This document shows, in pieces, positions 29,750-38,001 of a stretch of DNA of 59,847 nt. Both the position numbers and the translations under genes were made by a program. The DNA is from Pseudomonas helleri (lineage in GTDB: Bacteria; Pseudomonadota; Gammaproteobacteria; Pseudomonadales; Pseudomonadaceae): contig NZ_WIWC01000029.1 of assembly GCF_009600315.1 (NCBI RefSeq), forward strand, positions 1 to 59,847, read 5' to 3'. Numbering within the stretch: the first letter of the stretch is position 1; every line of letters begins with the position of its first letter. The notes below the pieces were generated by a model. It was given only the letters and a program-made list of their open reading frames with translations. It was not told where the DNA came from and searched no databases.

Positions 29750-30696
29750 GCCCTTTTCAATCAATCGACAACGACAGCATCGACGCGCAGGCGGCCACCT
29801 GGTTTGCCCGTAACCGCAATGAGCACACGGCACACGTGCGCGAGGAGTTTCAAGTTTGGCAGGCCAACCCGGCAAACGCTCAGGCCTACGACGAATTTGA
29901 ATCACTGTGGGCTGATCTGGGCGAACTTCAGGCGCTGCCATCACCCCAGCCTGTGGCGGTGAAAAAACCGCTTCGTCGGGCGTCTTCTTTCGCGCTGGCC
30001 ACTGCCGCCGCGGTGCTATGCGCGGTGTTTGCACTCAACCTCGGCACACCACAAGCGTTGCATCAACAGACCGTTACCACGTTGAGCCAAGGTGCGCGAA
30101 CCCTTGTATTGCCCGACGGCAGCACCTTGAACGTCAACGCCAACACGCGGCTGCGCATCGATTTCAACGCGCAGCAGCGCGATATTTATCTTGATCAGGG
30201 CCAGCTCTATATCGAGGTCGCGGCCAACAAAGAACACCCGCTGGTGGTGCATGCCGATGACGCACGAATCAAGGTCGTGGGCACCGGCTTTGATGTGCGC
30301 CGCAGCCCGCGCCAACTGGTGATCAGTGTCGCCCACGGGCAGGTTGCGTTTGCGCCCGCCGCCAACCAGGCATTGCTGCTCGGCGCGCAGCAACGCGCCA
30401 CCTATGACTACAGCAAAGGTACGCTGCAGGAACAAACCCTCGGCGCGGGTGAAATTGCCAATTGGCGCAGTGGTCACCTGTCCTTTCGCAATCGCGAGCT
30501 GGCCAGCCTGGTGGACGAGCTGGACCTGTACCGTCCCGGCGTGATTCAACTGGCTGACGGACCGCTGGGTCGCTACAAGGTGTCGGGCAATCTTGATGTC
30601 AATGATCCGCTGGCGTTGGTCAAAGCCCTGCCCGCGCTTATCCCGGTCAAAACCGTGCTGCTGGACAACGGGAAAATCCGCATCGAACCCCGCTAA
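29746..30696 (+). CDS. FecR-like anti-sigma factor
   Basis: A 316-residue inner-membrane signal transducer. The cytoplasmic N-terminal DUF4880-type domain contains WFARNRNEHTAHVREEFQVW and AYDEFESLWADL. A membrane helix lies near residues 78-98 (SSFALATAAAVLCAVFAL). The periplasmic FecR domain has LVLPDGSTLNVNANTRLRI and the STN-like C-terminal part with LDVNDPLALVKALPALIPV. Its ATG overlaps the sigma-factor stop by 4 nt, with AAGGAG upstream, so translation is coupled. It should hold the sigma factor inactive until the receptor binds its ligand. Confidence 0.93.
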   Translation: MSPFQSIDNDSIDAQAATWFARNRNEHTAHVREEFQVWQANPANAQAYDEFESLWADLGELQALPSPQPVAVKKPLRRASSFALATAAAVLCAVFALNLGTPQALHQQTVTTLSQGARTLVLPDGSTLNVNANTRLRIDFNAQQRDIYLDQGQLYIEVAANKEHPLVVHADDARIKVVGTGFDVRRSPRQLVISVAHGQVAFAPAANQALLLGAQQRATYDYSKGTLQEQTLGAGEIANWRSGHLSFRNRELASLVDELDLYRPGVIQLADGPLGRYKVSGNLDVNDPLALVKALPALIPVKTVLLDNGKIRIEPR

Positions 30697-30737
30697 AAAA
30701 CATATGCGAATATTTTTCATTCGCATATGTGGTTTTT
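30693..30737 (+). terminator. Hairpin between the FecR-like and receptor genes
   Basis: A perfect 11-bp inverted repeat CATATGCGAAT / ATTCGCATATG (30701-30711 and 30719-30729) with a 7-nt loop. It is flanked by an A run before and GGTTTTTT after, so it looks like a terminator or attenuator that may let the receptor be expressed at a different level from the sigma/anti-sigma pair. Confidence 0.65.
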
Positions 30738-30815
30738 TCCCCGTGCCGCGTCTTCCTCTGGTCTGCGTTGTTAACGCATGACTTTTTGGCCTTTGTTGCC
30801 GCACTGGGGGATTTC

Positions 30816-33365
30816 ATGTTTCGCGCACCGCATCACATCTCACACTTCTGCACACGCTCGACGCTGCTCGCCGCCTGCATGGCGCTCAGCGTGTACGCCC
30901 ACGCTGACTCGATCCAGCTGCAACTGCCGGTGCAATCGCTGGCCAGCTCCCTGAGTGACGTGGCGCAGCGCGCCAATATCCAATTGTTGTTCGATGAAGC
31001 GCTGTTGCGCAATGTGAAAGCCGCGGCCCTCAAAGGCACCTACACGCCAAAGGCGGCTATTGAAGCATTGCTCAAAGACACCGATTTCAGCCTGATCCAG
31101 GTCGACCGCACGTACGTGGTACGCCCCAGGGAAGAGACCACCACTACCAGCAACAGCCTGGAGTTAAGCGCCGTCAGCGTGGTGGGCAATGGCAACGAAG
31201 TTGACTCCAGCAACGTCGGCAAGTCGACCATGACTCAGACCGAAATCAATCGTTATCAAGCCAACAACATTCCCAGCTTGTTGGCCACATTGCCCGGCAT
31301 CAACTTGGGCGGTTCGCTTAAACCCGGCGGTCAGACCATCAATATCTGGGGCATGGGTGAAGCCGAAGACGTGCAGATGACCGTGGACGGTGCGACCAAA
31401 AGCGGCTTTGAGCGTTATATGCAAGGCACGATTTTTATCGAACCCGAACTGATCAAGCGCCTTGAAGTCGAAAAAGGCCCCCACGATGTGCGCACCGGCA
31501 ATGGCGGTTTTGCCGGCGCCGTGCACATGGAAACCAAAGACGCTCCGGACTTGCTTGAAGACGGCAAAAACACCGGCGCCATGCTCAAGTACGGCTACAG
31601 CAGCAACGACCATCAACAGGTGTACAGCGGCGCCGTGTATGGCCGCACCGACGATGGCCGCGCCGACGCACTGGTGTATTACACCAAACGTGATGGCGAC
31701 GACATGAAGCTGGCCGGTCATATGCCCGACCCCAAAAACGTCTACCCGGTCAACCCCAAGCGCCTGCCCAACACCGCTCAGGACCTTGACGCGCAACTGC
31801 TCAAGCTCAATCTGCACCTCAACGACGAGCACAGCGTGGGGATGTCTTACTCGCGCTCGAACAACTATCTATGGGTGCCTTTTTCGGCCATCAGCTACCC
31901 GGCTCCGCCGAGCCAGGCCAACATCGACAAATACGGCTACGACATTGCTTCCAAGCGTTACTTGTCCAACCGCTCGACCATCGACACCACCTGGTCGGCC
32001 AAATACAACTATGAGCCCATCGACAATCCGCTGGTGAACCTGGAGGTGAAGTACTCGCACTCCAACACCGAGCAGACGGACACCCGCGGCGAACAGGCTT
32101 ACTTTCAGCCCGCCACCGGCGGACGCAAAATGGAAACCGGCTACACCGACGACATGCTTCAAGTCGAGAACGTAAGCCTGTTTCCCACAGGCCCTCTGGA
32201 CCATGCCCTTACCACGGGCGTGCAGTTGCGCAAGCATGAGCGCGATGTCGACATGTGGATGCCGGGCAAAACCTACGAAGTCGAGAAATACAACTACGGC
32301 CATTACCAGCCCAACTTCATGCCCAAGGGCAAGGTCGATACCAATAGCTTCTATGTTGAGGACGCAATCACACTGGGCAACTTCACCCTGACGCCCTCCC
32401 TGCGTTACGACCACGTACGTAATCGCGGTGAAGAAAACGACGCGCCGTTCTACAACCACCCGGAGTTGGGTCACGATTACAGTGACAAAACCTACACCGG
32501 CTGGTCACCCCGCCTGTCTGCTTTCTGGAAGATAACCCCGAAAACAGCGCTGTTTATCAACTACAGCAAAACCTGGCGTGCTCCGGTGATCGATGAGCAA
32601 TATGAACTTCAAGGTGTTGGCAGTCGTACGGCAACCAGCATGGATTTGAAGCCTGAAGAAATCACCGGCTGGCGTGCGGGCAACATCACCAACTTTGATC
32701 AGATTTTTGGCGAAAACGACCACGCGCTGATCCGTACTACGTTGTTTCAAAACACCGTCGACCATGAGATTTTCAAAGCCACGGCCGTTGGCTGTGCCGC
32801 CCAGACACCCGGCGGCAGCGTGTCCAAAGACTGCGGGCCGGGCAATATCCCGAATTACCGCAACATTGGCAGCGTGACCATCAAAGGTTTTGAAGTAGAA
32901 AGTTTTTACGAGTCGACGTATGTATTCGGTTCATTGTCGTATGCATGGATGACCGGCAAGCACGAAGGGGCCTACACCAACCCTTGGGGGCCCAATGTCT
33001 GGGCGCGAGACATTCCTGCGCCTAAATGGATTGCTGTACTGGGCACCAAAATACCGGCATGGGATGCGCGAGTGGGCTGGAAAGGTGAATTTGTTCGCAA
33101 GACCGACCGGCTGCCGAGCGACAAGTACTCCAGTAACCCGCTGAGTGCCTTGGGTGACAGTTACTACGACCAATTCGCCAACGACGGCTATAACGTGCAA
33201 GGCCTGTTTGCCAACTGGATACCGCAGCAGCGTTACCTGAAAGGCACTGAGGTCAATTTCACCGTGGATAACCTGTTCAATAAAAGCTACCAGCCGATGC
33301 TCAGTGGTGATAACGCCTACAGCCAAGGGCGCAATGCCAAGATCAGCGTGACGCGGTTCTTTTAA
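30816..33365 (+). CDS. TonB-dependent outer-membrane receptor with STN signalling domain (possibly haem)
   Basis: An 849-residue transducer-type receptor. The signal peptide ends near SVYAHA. The STN domain (about residues 31-90; LPVQSLASSLSDVAQRANIQ) contacts the FecR partner. The plug includes IPSLLATLPGINLGG and EVEKGPHDVRTGNGGFAGAV, and the beta-barrel ends in a C-terminal Phe (ISVTRFF). The WRAPVIDE ... DLKPEE stretch resembles the FRAP/NPNLKPE region of haem receptors such as HasR, so a haem or hemophore ligand is possible. No HasA-like hemophore gene lies nearby. ATG 30816 follows a purine-rich GGGGGA. It is the output gene of the sigma/anti-sigma pair upstream. Confidence 0.9.
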   Translation: MFRAPHHISHFCTRSTLLAACMALSVYAHADSIQLQLPVQSLASSLSDVAQRANIQLLFDEALLRNVKAAALKGTYTPKAAIEALLKDTDFSLIQVDRTYVVRPREETTTTSNSLELSAVSVVGNGNEVDSSNVGKSTMTQTEINRYQANNIPSLLATLPGINLGGSLKPGGQTINIWGMGEAEDVQMTVDGATKSGFERYMQGTIFIEPELIKRLEVEKGPHDVRTGNGGFAGAVHMETKDAPDLLEDGKNTGAMLKYGYSSNDHQQVYSGAVYGRTDDGRADALVYYTKRDGDDMKLAGHMPDPKNVYPVNPKRLPNTAQDLDAQLLKLNLHLNDEHSVGMSYSRSNNYLWVPFSAISYPAPPSQANIDKYGYDIASKRYLSNRSTIDTTWSAKYNYEPIDNPLVNLEVKYSHSNTEQTDTRGEQAYFQPATGGRKMETGYTDDMLQVENVSLFPTGPLDHALTTGVQLRKHERDVDMWMPGKTYEVEKYNYGHYQPNFMPKGKVDTNSFYVEDAITLGNFTLTPSLRYDHVRNRGEENDAPFYNHPELGHDYSDKTYTGWSPRLSAFWKITPKTALFINYSKTWRAPVIDEQYELQGVGSRTATSMDLKPEEITGWRAGNITNFDQIFGENDHALIRTTLFQNTVDHEIFKATAVGCAAQTPGGSVSKDCGPGNIPNYRNIGSVTIKGFEVESFYESTYVFGSLSYAWMTGKHEGAYTNPWGPNVWARDIPAPKWIAVLGTKIPAWDARVGWKGEFVRKTDRLPSDKYSSNPLSALGDSYYDQFANDGYNVQGLFANWIPQQRYLKGTEVNFTVDNLFNKSYQPMLSGDNAYSQGRNAKISVTRFF

Positions 33366-33383
33366 AGCACCTTTTTAGAAGCA

Positions 33384-33486
33384 CCCTCACCCTAGCCCTC
33401 TCCCAAAGGGAGAGGGGATTAAGAGCAGATCTGCGTAACGCCACCATTCAGCTCCCTCTCCCTCCGGGAGAGGGTTGGGGTGAGGG
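33384..33486. repeat. CCCTCACCC-type inverted repeat element, copy 2
   Basis: Begins CCCTCACCCTAGCCCTCTCC and ends GAGAGGGTTGGGGTGAGGG. Same unit and orientation as 26676-26784, slightly shorter. It sits 18 bp after the receptor stop, between convergent genes, and may end transcription as well. Confidence 0.85.
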
Positions 33487-33552
33487 CTAGCGCGAAACCC
33501 TATTCAACACTGGCCTCTGCACCCGGCCCTGACCCAAGTACCGGATCACCCG

Positions 33553-34134
33553 TTACAAAATGATCCGCGTGCCGAGCAACCCCAAAAACGCCGCCAACCA
33601 CGCCGGGTGCGCAGGCCAGGCTGGCGCCGTCGCCAAGTTGCCTTGCACGTGCGCCTTGGTCACGTCTATATCAATAAAGGTGCCACCGGCCAGACGCACT
33701 TCAGGTGCACACGCGGGATAAGCACTGCACTCGCGGCCCTTGAGCGTCCCCGCAGCCGCCAGCAGTTGTGCACCATGACAGACCGCCGCAATGGGTTTAC
33801 CCACTTTGTCGAACTCACGCACCAGCTCCAGGACCTTCTCATTCAAACGCAGGTATTCCGGCGCACGGCCGCCCGGCACCACCAGTGCGTCATAAGCACT
33901 GGCCTTGACCTTGTCGAAGTCGAAATTCAGGGCAAACAGATGACCGGGTTTTTCGCTGTAGGTCTGATCGCCTTCAAAGTCGTGAATGGCGGTACGCACG
34001 GTCTGACCGGCGGTTTTACCCGGACACACCGCATGCACGTGATGCCCCACCATCTGCAGCGCCTGAAACGGCACCATCACTTCGTAGTCTTCGACGTAAT
34101 CGCCAACCAGCATCAGAATTTTTTTCGCTGCCAT
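33553..34134 (-). CDS. DJ-1/PfpI family protein
   Basis: A 193-residue protein of the DJ-1/PfpI superfamily, which includes glyoxalase III and deglycase-like enzymes, chaperones and proteases. The nucleophile elbow Cys is in [12 protein letters not shown] (about residues 115-126). Conserved segments are [21 protein letters not shown] at the N-terminus, with the acidic partner, and [20 protein letters not shown] 34134 with AGGAG was chosen over an in-frame start 16 codons upstream. The actual reaction cannot be told from sequence. It stands alone between convergent and co-directional genes. Confidence 0.88.
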   Translation of the reverse strand: MAAKKILMLVGDYVEDYEVMVPFQALQMVGHHVHAVCPGKTAGQTVRTAIHDFEGDQTYSEKPGHLFALNFDFDKVKASAYDALVVPGGRAPEYLRLNEKVLELVREFDKVGKPIAAVCHGAQLLAAAGTLKGRECSAYPACAPEVRLAGGTFIDIDVTKAHVQGNLATAPAWPAHPAWLAAFLGLLGTRIIL

Positions 34135-34250
34135 GCCGCATGCTCCTGTGGGGTAGAACCTTGAGCTACTTAGAGTAGCCAAGGTACACCCTGTGCGCCC
34201 GTGCGGTTAATAGCAACGTACTACGTACCTGCCAGACGCGACTTACAGAC

Positions 34251-35468
34251 TTATTTGAGCAAACCGTCCGCTTGCAGCAGGGTTTCGAGGCAATGTTCCT
34301 GAATGTTGTAGAACGCCTTCAGCTCTTGAATCTTCACCAACAACTGCGCCGGGTCCTGGGGTTCGGCACGCTTGACTGCCAGGATCATTTTGTTTTTGTT
34401 GGTGTGTTCCAGCGAGATGAACTCAAACACTTTGGTGTCATAGCCGCAGGCTTCCAGGTACAACGCACGCAAGCTGTCAGTGACCATTTCAGCCTGCTGA
34501 CCCAGGTGCAGGCCGTATTGCAGCATCGGCTTGAGCAGCGCCGGGCTCTGGATTTGCAGGCGAATCTGCTTATGGCAGCAAGGCGAACACATGATGATCG
34601 CTGCACCCGAGCGAATGCCCATATGAATGGCGTAATCAGTAGCAATGTCACAGGCATGCAGCGCGATCATCACGTCAATCGGCGTCGGTGCAAAGCTGCG
34701 CACATCACCATGCTGGAACGTCAGACCGGGGTGTTCCAGACGTTGGGCGGCGTTATTGCACAGCGTCACCATGTCTTCGCGCAGCTCAACACCGGTCACC
34801 CGCCCTTCGGCTTGCAGGCTGTGGCGCAGGTAATCGTGAATGGCGAACGTGAGATAACCCTTACCCGAACCGAAATCCACCACCTTGACCGGCTGATCGA
34901 GCTTGAGTGGCGAGCTGTTCAGGGCGTGGGAAAACACCTCGATGAATTTGTTGATCTGCTTCCACTTGCGCGACATCGCCGGGATCAGTTCTTGCTGCTT
35001 GTTGGTGACGCCCAAATCCGCCAGAAACGGTCGGGTCAAATCCACAAAGCGATTTTTCTCGCGGTTGTGCTCAGCCGATGGCAGCTCACGTTCTTGCTGG
35101 CTTTTACCTTTGAACAGCGAGCTTTTGCCCTTCTTGCTGTACTCCAGCTGCACTTCGTCGGTCAGGGTCAGCAAATGCGCATTCTTGAACGCATCCGGCA
35201 ACAGCGCGGCGATGTTGGCCACGGCCTCGTCGAGGGGGAAGTTTTTAGTGATATCGCGGGTCTTGTAGCGGTACACAAACGACAGGCAAGGCTGATCCTT
35301 GACCGTCACCTGCTTGATAATAATGCGCTGCAACTCAGCCTCAGGGCCCACGTACTTGGCCAGCACCAGCTTGATAAAGGAGTTTTGCGCCAGACTGGTT
35401 TCCAGCAGGCTCAAAAATTGCGCACGATGATCCGGCGCAGACGGGGCGGAGGTAGCTGTCACTGACAT
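34251..35468 (-). CDS. SAM-dependent methyltransferase (METTL25/GSTCD-like)
   Basis: A 405-residue protein with a class I methyltransferase core: motif I VVDFGSGKGYLTFAI near residue 197, GVELREDMVTLC, and a Cys/His-rich signature IMCSPCCHKQIRLQ near 300. The N-terminal 140 residues form a separate basic domain (YSKKGKSSLFKGKSQQE). The SPCCHK motif is shared with METTL25 and GSTCD-type proteins, whose substrates include ribosomal protein or RNA. The bacterial substrate is unknown. ATG 35468 has GAGG upstream. No operon partner is evident; the next gene downstream is the DJ-1 gene 116 bp away. Confidence 0.82.
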   Translation of the reverse strand: MSVTATSAPSAPDHRAQFLSLLETSLAQNSFIKLVLAKYVGPEAELQRIIIKQVTVKDQPCLSFVYRYKTRDITKNFPLDEAVANIAALLPDAFKNAHLLTLTDEVQLEYSKKGKSSLFKGKSQQERELPSAEHNREKNRFVDLTRPFLADLGVTNKQQELIPAMSRKWKQINKFIEVFSHALNSSPLKLDQPVKVVDFGSGKGYLTFAIHDYLRHSLQAEGRVTGVELREDMVTLCNNAAQRLEHPGLTFQHGDVRSFAPTPIDVMIALHACDIATDYAIHMGIRSGAAIIMCSPCCHKQIRLQIQSPALLKPMLQYGLHLGQQAEMVTDSLRALYLEACGYDTKVFEFISLEHTNKNKMILAVKRAEPQDPAQLLVKIQELKAFYNIQEHCLETLLQADGLLK

Positions 35469-35573
35469 TGAAAAAGGTGCCTCGGGGGTGCAGGAGGGAA
35501 AATCAAAAACGAATGGCGGCCATTTTAGGCGTGTTGGCCGCCAGGAGCACGGGCTTATTTCAGGCGGCCATAT

Positions 35574-36188
35574 TTACAAGAGCACCAAACGATTCGGCAA
35601 TTGATTACGCGGCTGGGTTCTCGGCACGTGCTTTTCCAGCAACGCGGCACAGGCCTCGATACAGGTAATAAAGCCTTCAGCCGTATGTCCAAGGGCTACA
35701 CGGCGCGTGAAATCGCTGACTATCGTGCCCCAATCGCTGTCATCCAGATGGCGGGAAATGCCTTCATCCACCAGAATTTCGACGTAACGCTCGGCTTCGC
35801 TGACAAAAATCAGCACGCCGGTACGCCCTTCTGTTTGGTGCAACTTTTGCTCGAGAAACTGGCGGCGGGCCAGGTTGCTCGCACGCCAATACCTTACCCG
35901 CGGCGGAATCAGACGGGTGGTGATCGCGGGGATGCGGAAGATCAGGCTAAGGAACACAAAAGTGGCCCACTGCGCCATCAGCAGAGAATAAATGGCCATG
36001 CCACTGCTCAAGAAGTGCAGCACCGCCGGCACCAGCAAGGCGATCAGGCTGGCCCAGAGCAGCGGGATGTAGCTGTAGTCGTCGGCGCGCGGTGCCAGTA
36101 CCGTGACGATTTCAGCGTCGGTGCGCTGCTCGGCACGGGTCACCGCCTCCGCGACCTGCTGTTGTTGCTGTTGCGTCAATAAAGCCAT
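35574..36188 (-). CDS. TPM-domain membrane protein
   Basis: A 204-residue protein with a TPM (TLP18.3/Psb32/MOLO-1) domain and two hydrophobic segments near residues 39-60 and 65-85 (LLWASLIALLVPAVL, WATFVFLSLIFRI). It starts with a Gln-rich run, LLTQQQQQQVAEAV. The later GRTGVLIFVSEAERYVEILVD belongs to the TPM core. ATG 36188 is chosen; a TTG three codons upstream is possible. It lies 28 bp downstream of a second TPM gene and in the same direction, in the lemA cluster. Confidence 0.82.
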   Translation of the reverse strand: MALLTQQQQQQVAEAVTRAEQRTDAEIVTVLAPRADDYSYIPLLWASLIALLVPAVLHFLSSGMAIYSLLMAQWATFVFLSLIFRIPAITTRLIPPRVRYWRASNLARRQFLEQKLHQTEGRTGVLIFVSEAERYVEILVDEGISRHLDDSDWGTIVSDFTRRVALGHTAEGFITCIEACAALLEKHVPRTQPRNQLPNRLVLL

Positions 36189-36216
36189 AAGGATCAATGC
36201 TCATTAAATAAGTGAG

Positions 36217-36951
36217 TTACCAGCCGCCTGAAGCCCCGCCGCCGCCAAAACTACCGCCGCCCCCGCGAAAGCCTCCGCCTCCACCGCCACCAAAACCACC
36301 CCCGCCAAAGCCGCCGCCGCGCGTGCCGCCACCACCCGAGGTGCAGATGCCGTAGAACTGGCACGCCGCCATGGCAAGGACGAACAACACAAACAACAGG
36401 ACGACAATGCCGGGGTGTTCGCCTACAAAATCACTGCCATCGCCCTGCCCGCTGGCGTACGCCACTGGCAAGGGATCACCGCCCAGCACTTGGAGAATAG
36501 CCGCCGTCCCGGCGCTGATGCCTTGACTGAACTGACCGGCTTTAAAGGCCGGGGTGATGATCTGATTGATGATCACCGAAGACTGGGCATCGGTGAGGCG
36601 GTCTTCCAGGCCGTAGCCGACTTCAATACGCAGTTTGCGGTCATCGCGGGCAACGATCAGTAATGCACCGTTGTTTTTATCCTTTTGCCCGATGCCCCAG
36701 GCGCGGCCTAATTGATAGCCAAAATCCTCAATGGGAACGCCTTGCAGATCCGGCACAGTGACCACGACCACTTGCTCGCCCGTGGATTTTTCGTGGGCTT
36801 CAAGGCTCTGTGACAATTGCTGGCGGGTGGCGGGATCAAGCATCTGCCCCTCATCGACCACCCGGCCGCTGAGTGCAGGAAACGTCAGCGCCTGCGCAGT
36901 GGCCAGACATAACCAAAGCAGCAGGCCAAACCCCGTTTGTGATAAGCGCAT
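36217..36951 (-). CDS. TPM-domain protein with signal peptide and Gly-rich tail (YgcG-like)
   Basis: A 244-residue exported membrane protein. The signal peptide is near residues 1-22 (LLLWLCLATAQA). The TPM domain covers about 25-150 (GRVVDEGQMLDPATRQQLSQ, GEQVVVVTVPDLQG, LRIEVGYGLEDRLTD). A membrane helix lies near 182-200 and the tail is almost wholly Gly with Phe and Ser, ending GGW. This is the usual partner of LemA. ATG 36951 has GAGG; upstream in-frame codons come from a REP element and are not coding. It follows lemA, with a REP doublet between them, and precedes the second TPM gene. Confidence 0.88.
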   Translation of the reverse strand: MRLSQTGFGLLLWLCLATAQALTFPALSGRVVDEGQMLDPATRQQLSQSLEAHEKSTGEQVVVVTVPDLQGVPIEDFGYQLGRAWGIGQKDKNNGALLIVARDDRKLRIEVGYGLEDRLTDAQSSVIINQIITPAFKAGQFSQGISAGTAAILQVLGGDPLPVAYASGQGDGSDFVGEHPGIVVLLFVLFVLAMAACQFYGICTSGGGGTRGGGFGGGGFGGGGGGGFRGGGGSFGGGGASGGW

Positions 36952-36985
36952 CAGTACCTCGAAAGTTGAGGATAAATCACAGCCC

Positions 36986-37116
36986 CGTAGCAGCTGCCGC
37001 AGGCTGCGTCCGATTGCGAAGCGATCGTAAAACGTCAGTACGCGGTTATTCTGCAAGACCGCGAGCGTTGATTTTGCGACGGCTGCGCCCTCGAACGCAG
37101 CCTTCGGCAGCGGCTA
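36986..37116. repeat. REP-type palindromic doublet between lemA and TPM genes
   Basis: Arms CGTAGCAGCTGCCGCAGGCTG (36986-37006) and GCAGCCTTCGGCAGCGGCTA (to 37116) in inverse orientation. The internal CGTCCGATTGCGAAGCGATCG matches the copies at 24751 and 53839. It sits inside a co-directional cluster, so it may shape mRNA processing there. Confidence 0.82.
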
Positions 37117-37127
37117 ATGGCAAGCCA

Positions 37128-37736
37128 TCAGAATTTCACTTCTGGGGCTTTGTCCGCGCCCGGAGTCGTAGCCTCGAAGGTCGGACGAACCGGCAGGTCG
37201 CTGTACATCACGGCATGCCATAGACGACCCGGAAAGGTGCGGATCTCGGTGTTGTAGCGTTCAACGGCCAGAATAAAGTCGCGTCGCGCCACGCTGATGC
37301 GATTTTCCGTACCCTCAAGTTGCGATTGCAACGACAGGAAGTTCTGGTTGGATTTCAAATCCGGGTAACGCTCCGACACCACCATCAGACGGCTCAACGC
37401 CCCCGTCAGCTGGTTCTGGGCATCCTGGAACTGTTTGAGTTTTTCCGGATTGTCCAGCGTACTGGCGTCCACCTGAATGGAGGTCGCTTTGGCCCGCGCT
37501 TCAATAACAGCGGTCAAGGTGGCCTTCTCTTGTTTGGCTGCACCCTTGACGGTTTCGACCAGATTGGGAATCAGGTCAGACCGACGCTGATACTGGTTCT
37601 GCACTTGTGACCAGGCTGCTTTGACCTGTTCGTCCAGGGTTGGAATGGTATTAATCCCGCACCCGGTCAGCACACTGGTCAATGCCATCAACGCGATGGC
37701 CTTCCAGCCCAAGGCTTTAATGCTCTGAATTCCCAT
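37128..37736 (-). CDS. lemA: LemA family lipoprotein
   Basis: A 202-residue LemA-fold protein. The N-terminal signal has a lipobox LTGC, with the acylated Cys near residue 26, and the extended helical LemA body follows (VQNQYQRRSDLIPNLVETVKG, AVERYNTEIRTFPGRLWHAV). ATG 37736 has GGAG about 11 nt upstream; further in-frame ATGs lie just upstream. It is followed by two TPM-domain genes, a common arrangement. The function of LemA proteins remains unclear; a membrane-stress or envelope role is inferred from family studies. Confidence 0.9.
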   Translation of the reverse strand: MGIQSIKALGWKAIALMALTSVLTGCGINTIPTLDEQVKAAWSQVQNQYQRRSDLIPNLVETVKGAAKQEKATLTAVIEARAKATSIQVDASTLDNPEKLKQFQDAQNQLTGALSRLMVVSERYPDLKSNQNFLSLQSQLEGTENRISVARRDFILAVERYNTEIRTFPGRLWHAVMYSDLPVRPTFEATTPGADKAPEVKF

Positions 37737-38001
37737 GTTTGTGTCGCTCCGCATTATTCTCATTGAGTTCATAGACACCATTGACCCCGCAAAAACTCCT
37801 CAACCTGAACGCAAATTCTCCGAACGGCAGTGGATTGCTCGTCGCGAATCAGATAAAAGACAGGCAGTCTTGTAGGAACACTTGATCTAAAGATAGGGCA
37901 ATTTCCTTCCTTGAGTGTCTTACATCCCCCACCAGAACAATATCGCTTCAACAGCCCAAGTTGCCTTCGCTGTGATGAAAGCGGCCGCGTAGAAGAAATT
38001 A

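Noticed and set aside
24689..37056. Recurring conceptual peptide with FYDRxAIGRSLRQLL in several short open frames
   Set aside because: All occurrences are translations of the REP doublets, not a protein family; they also falsely extend neighbouring genes such as the TPM gene.
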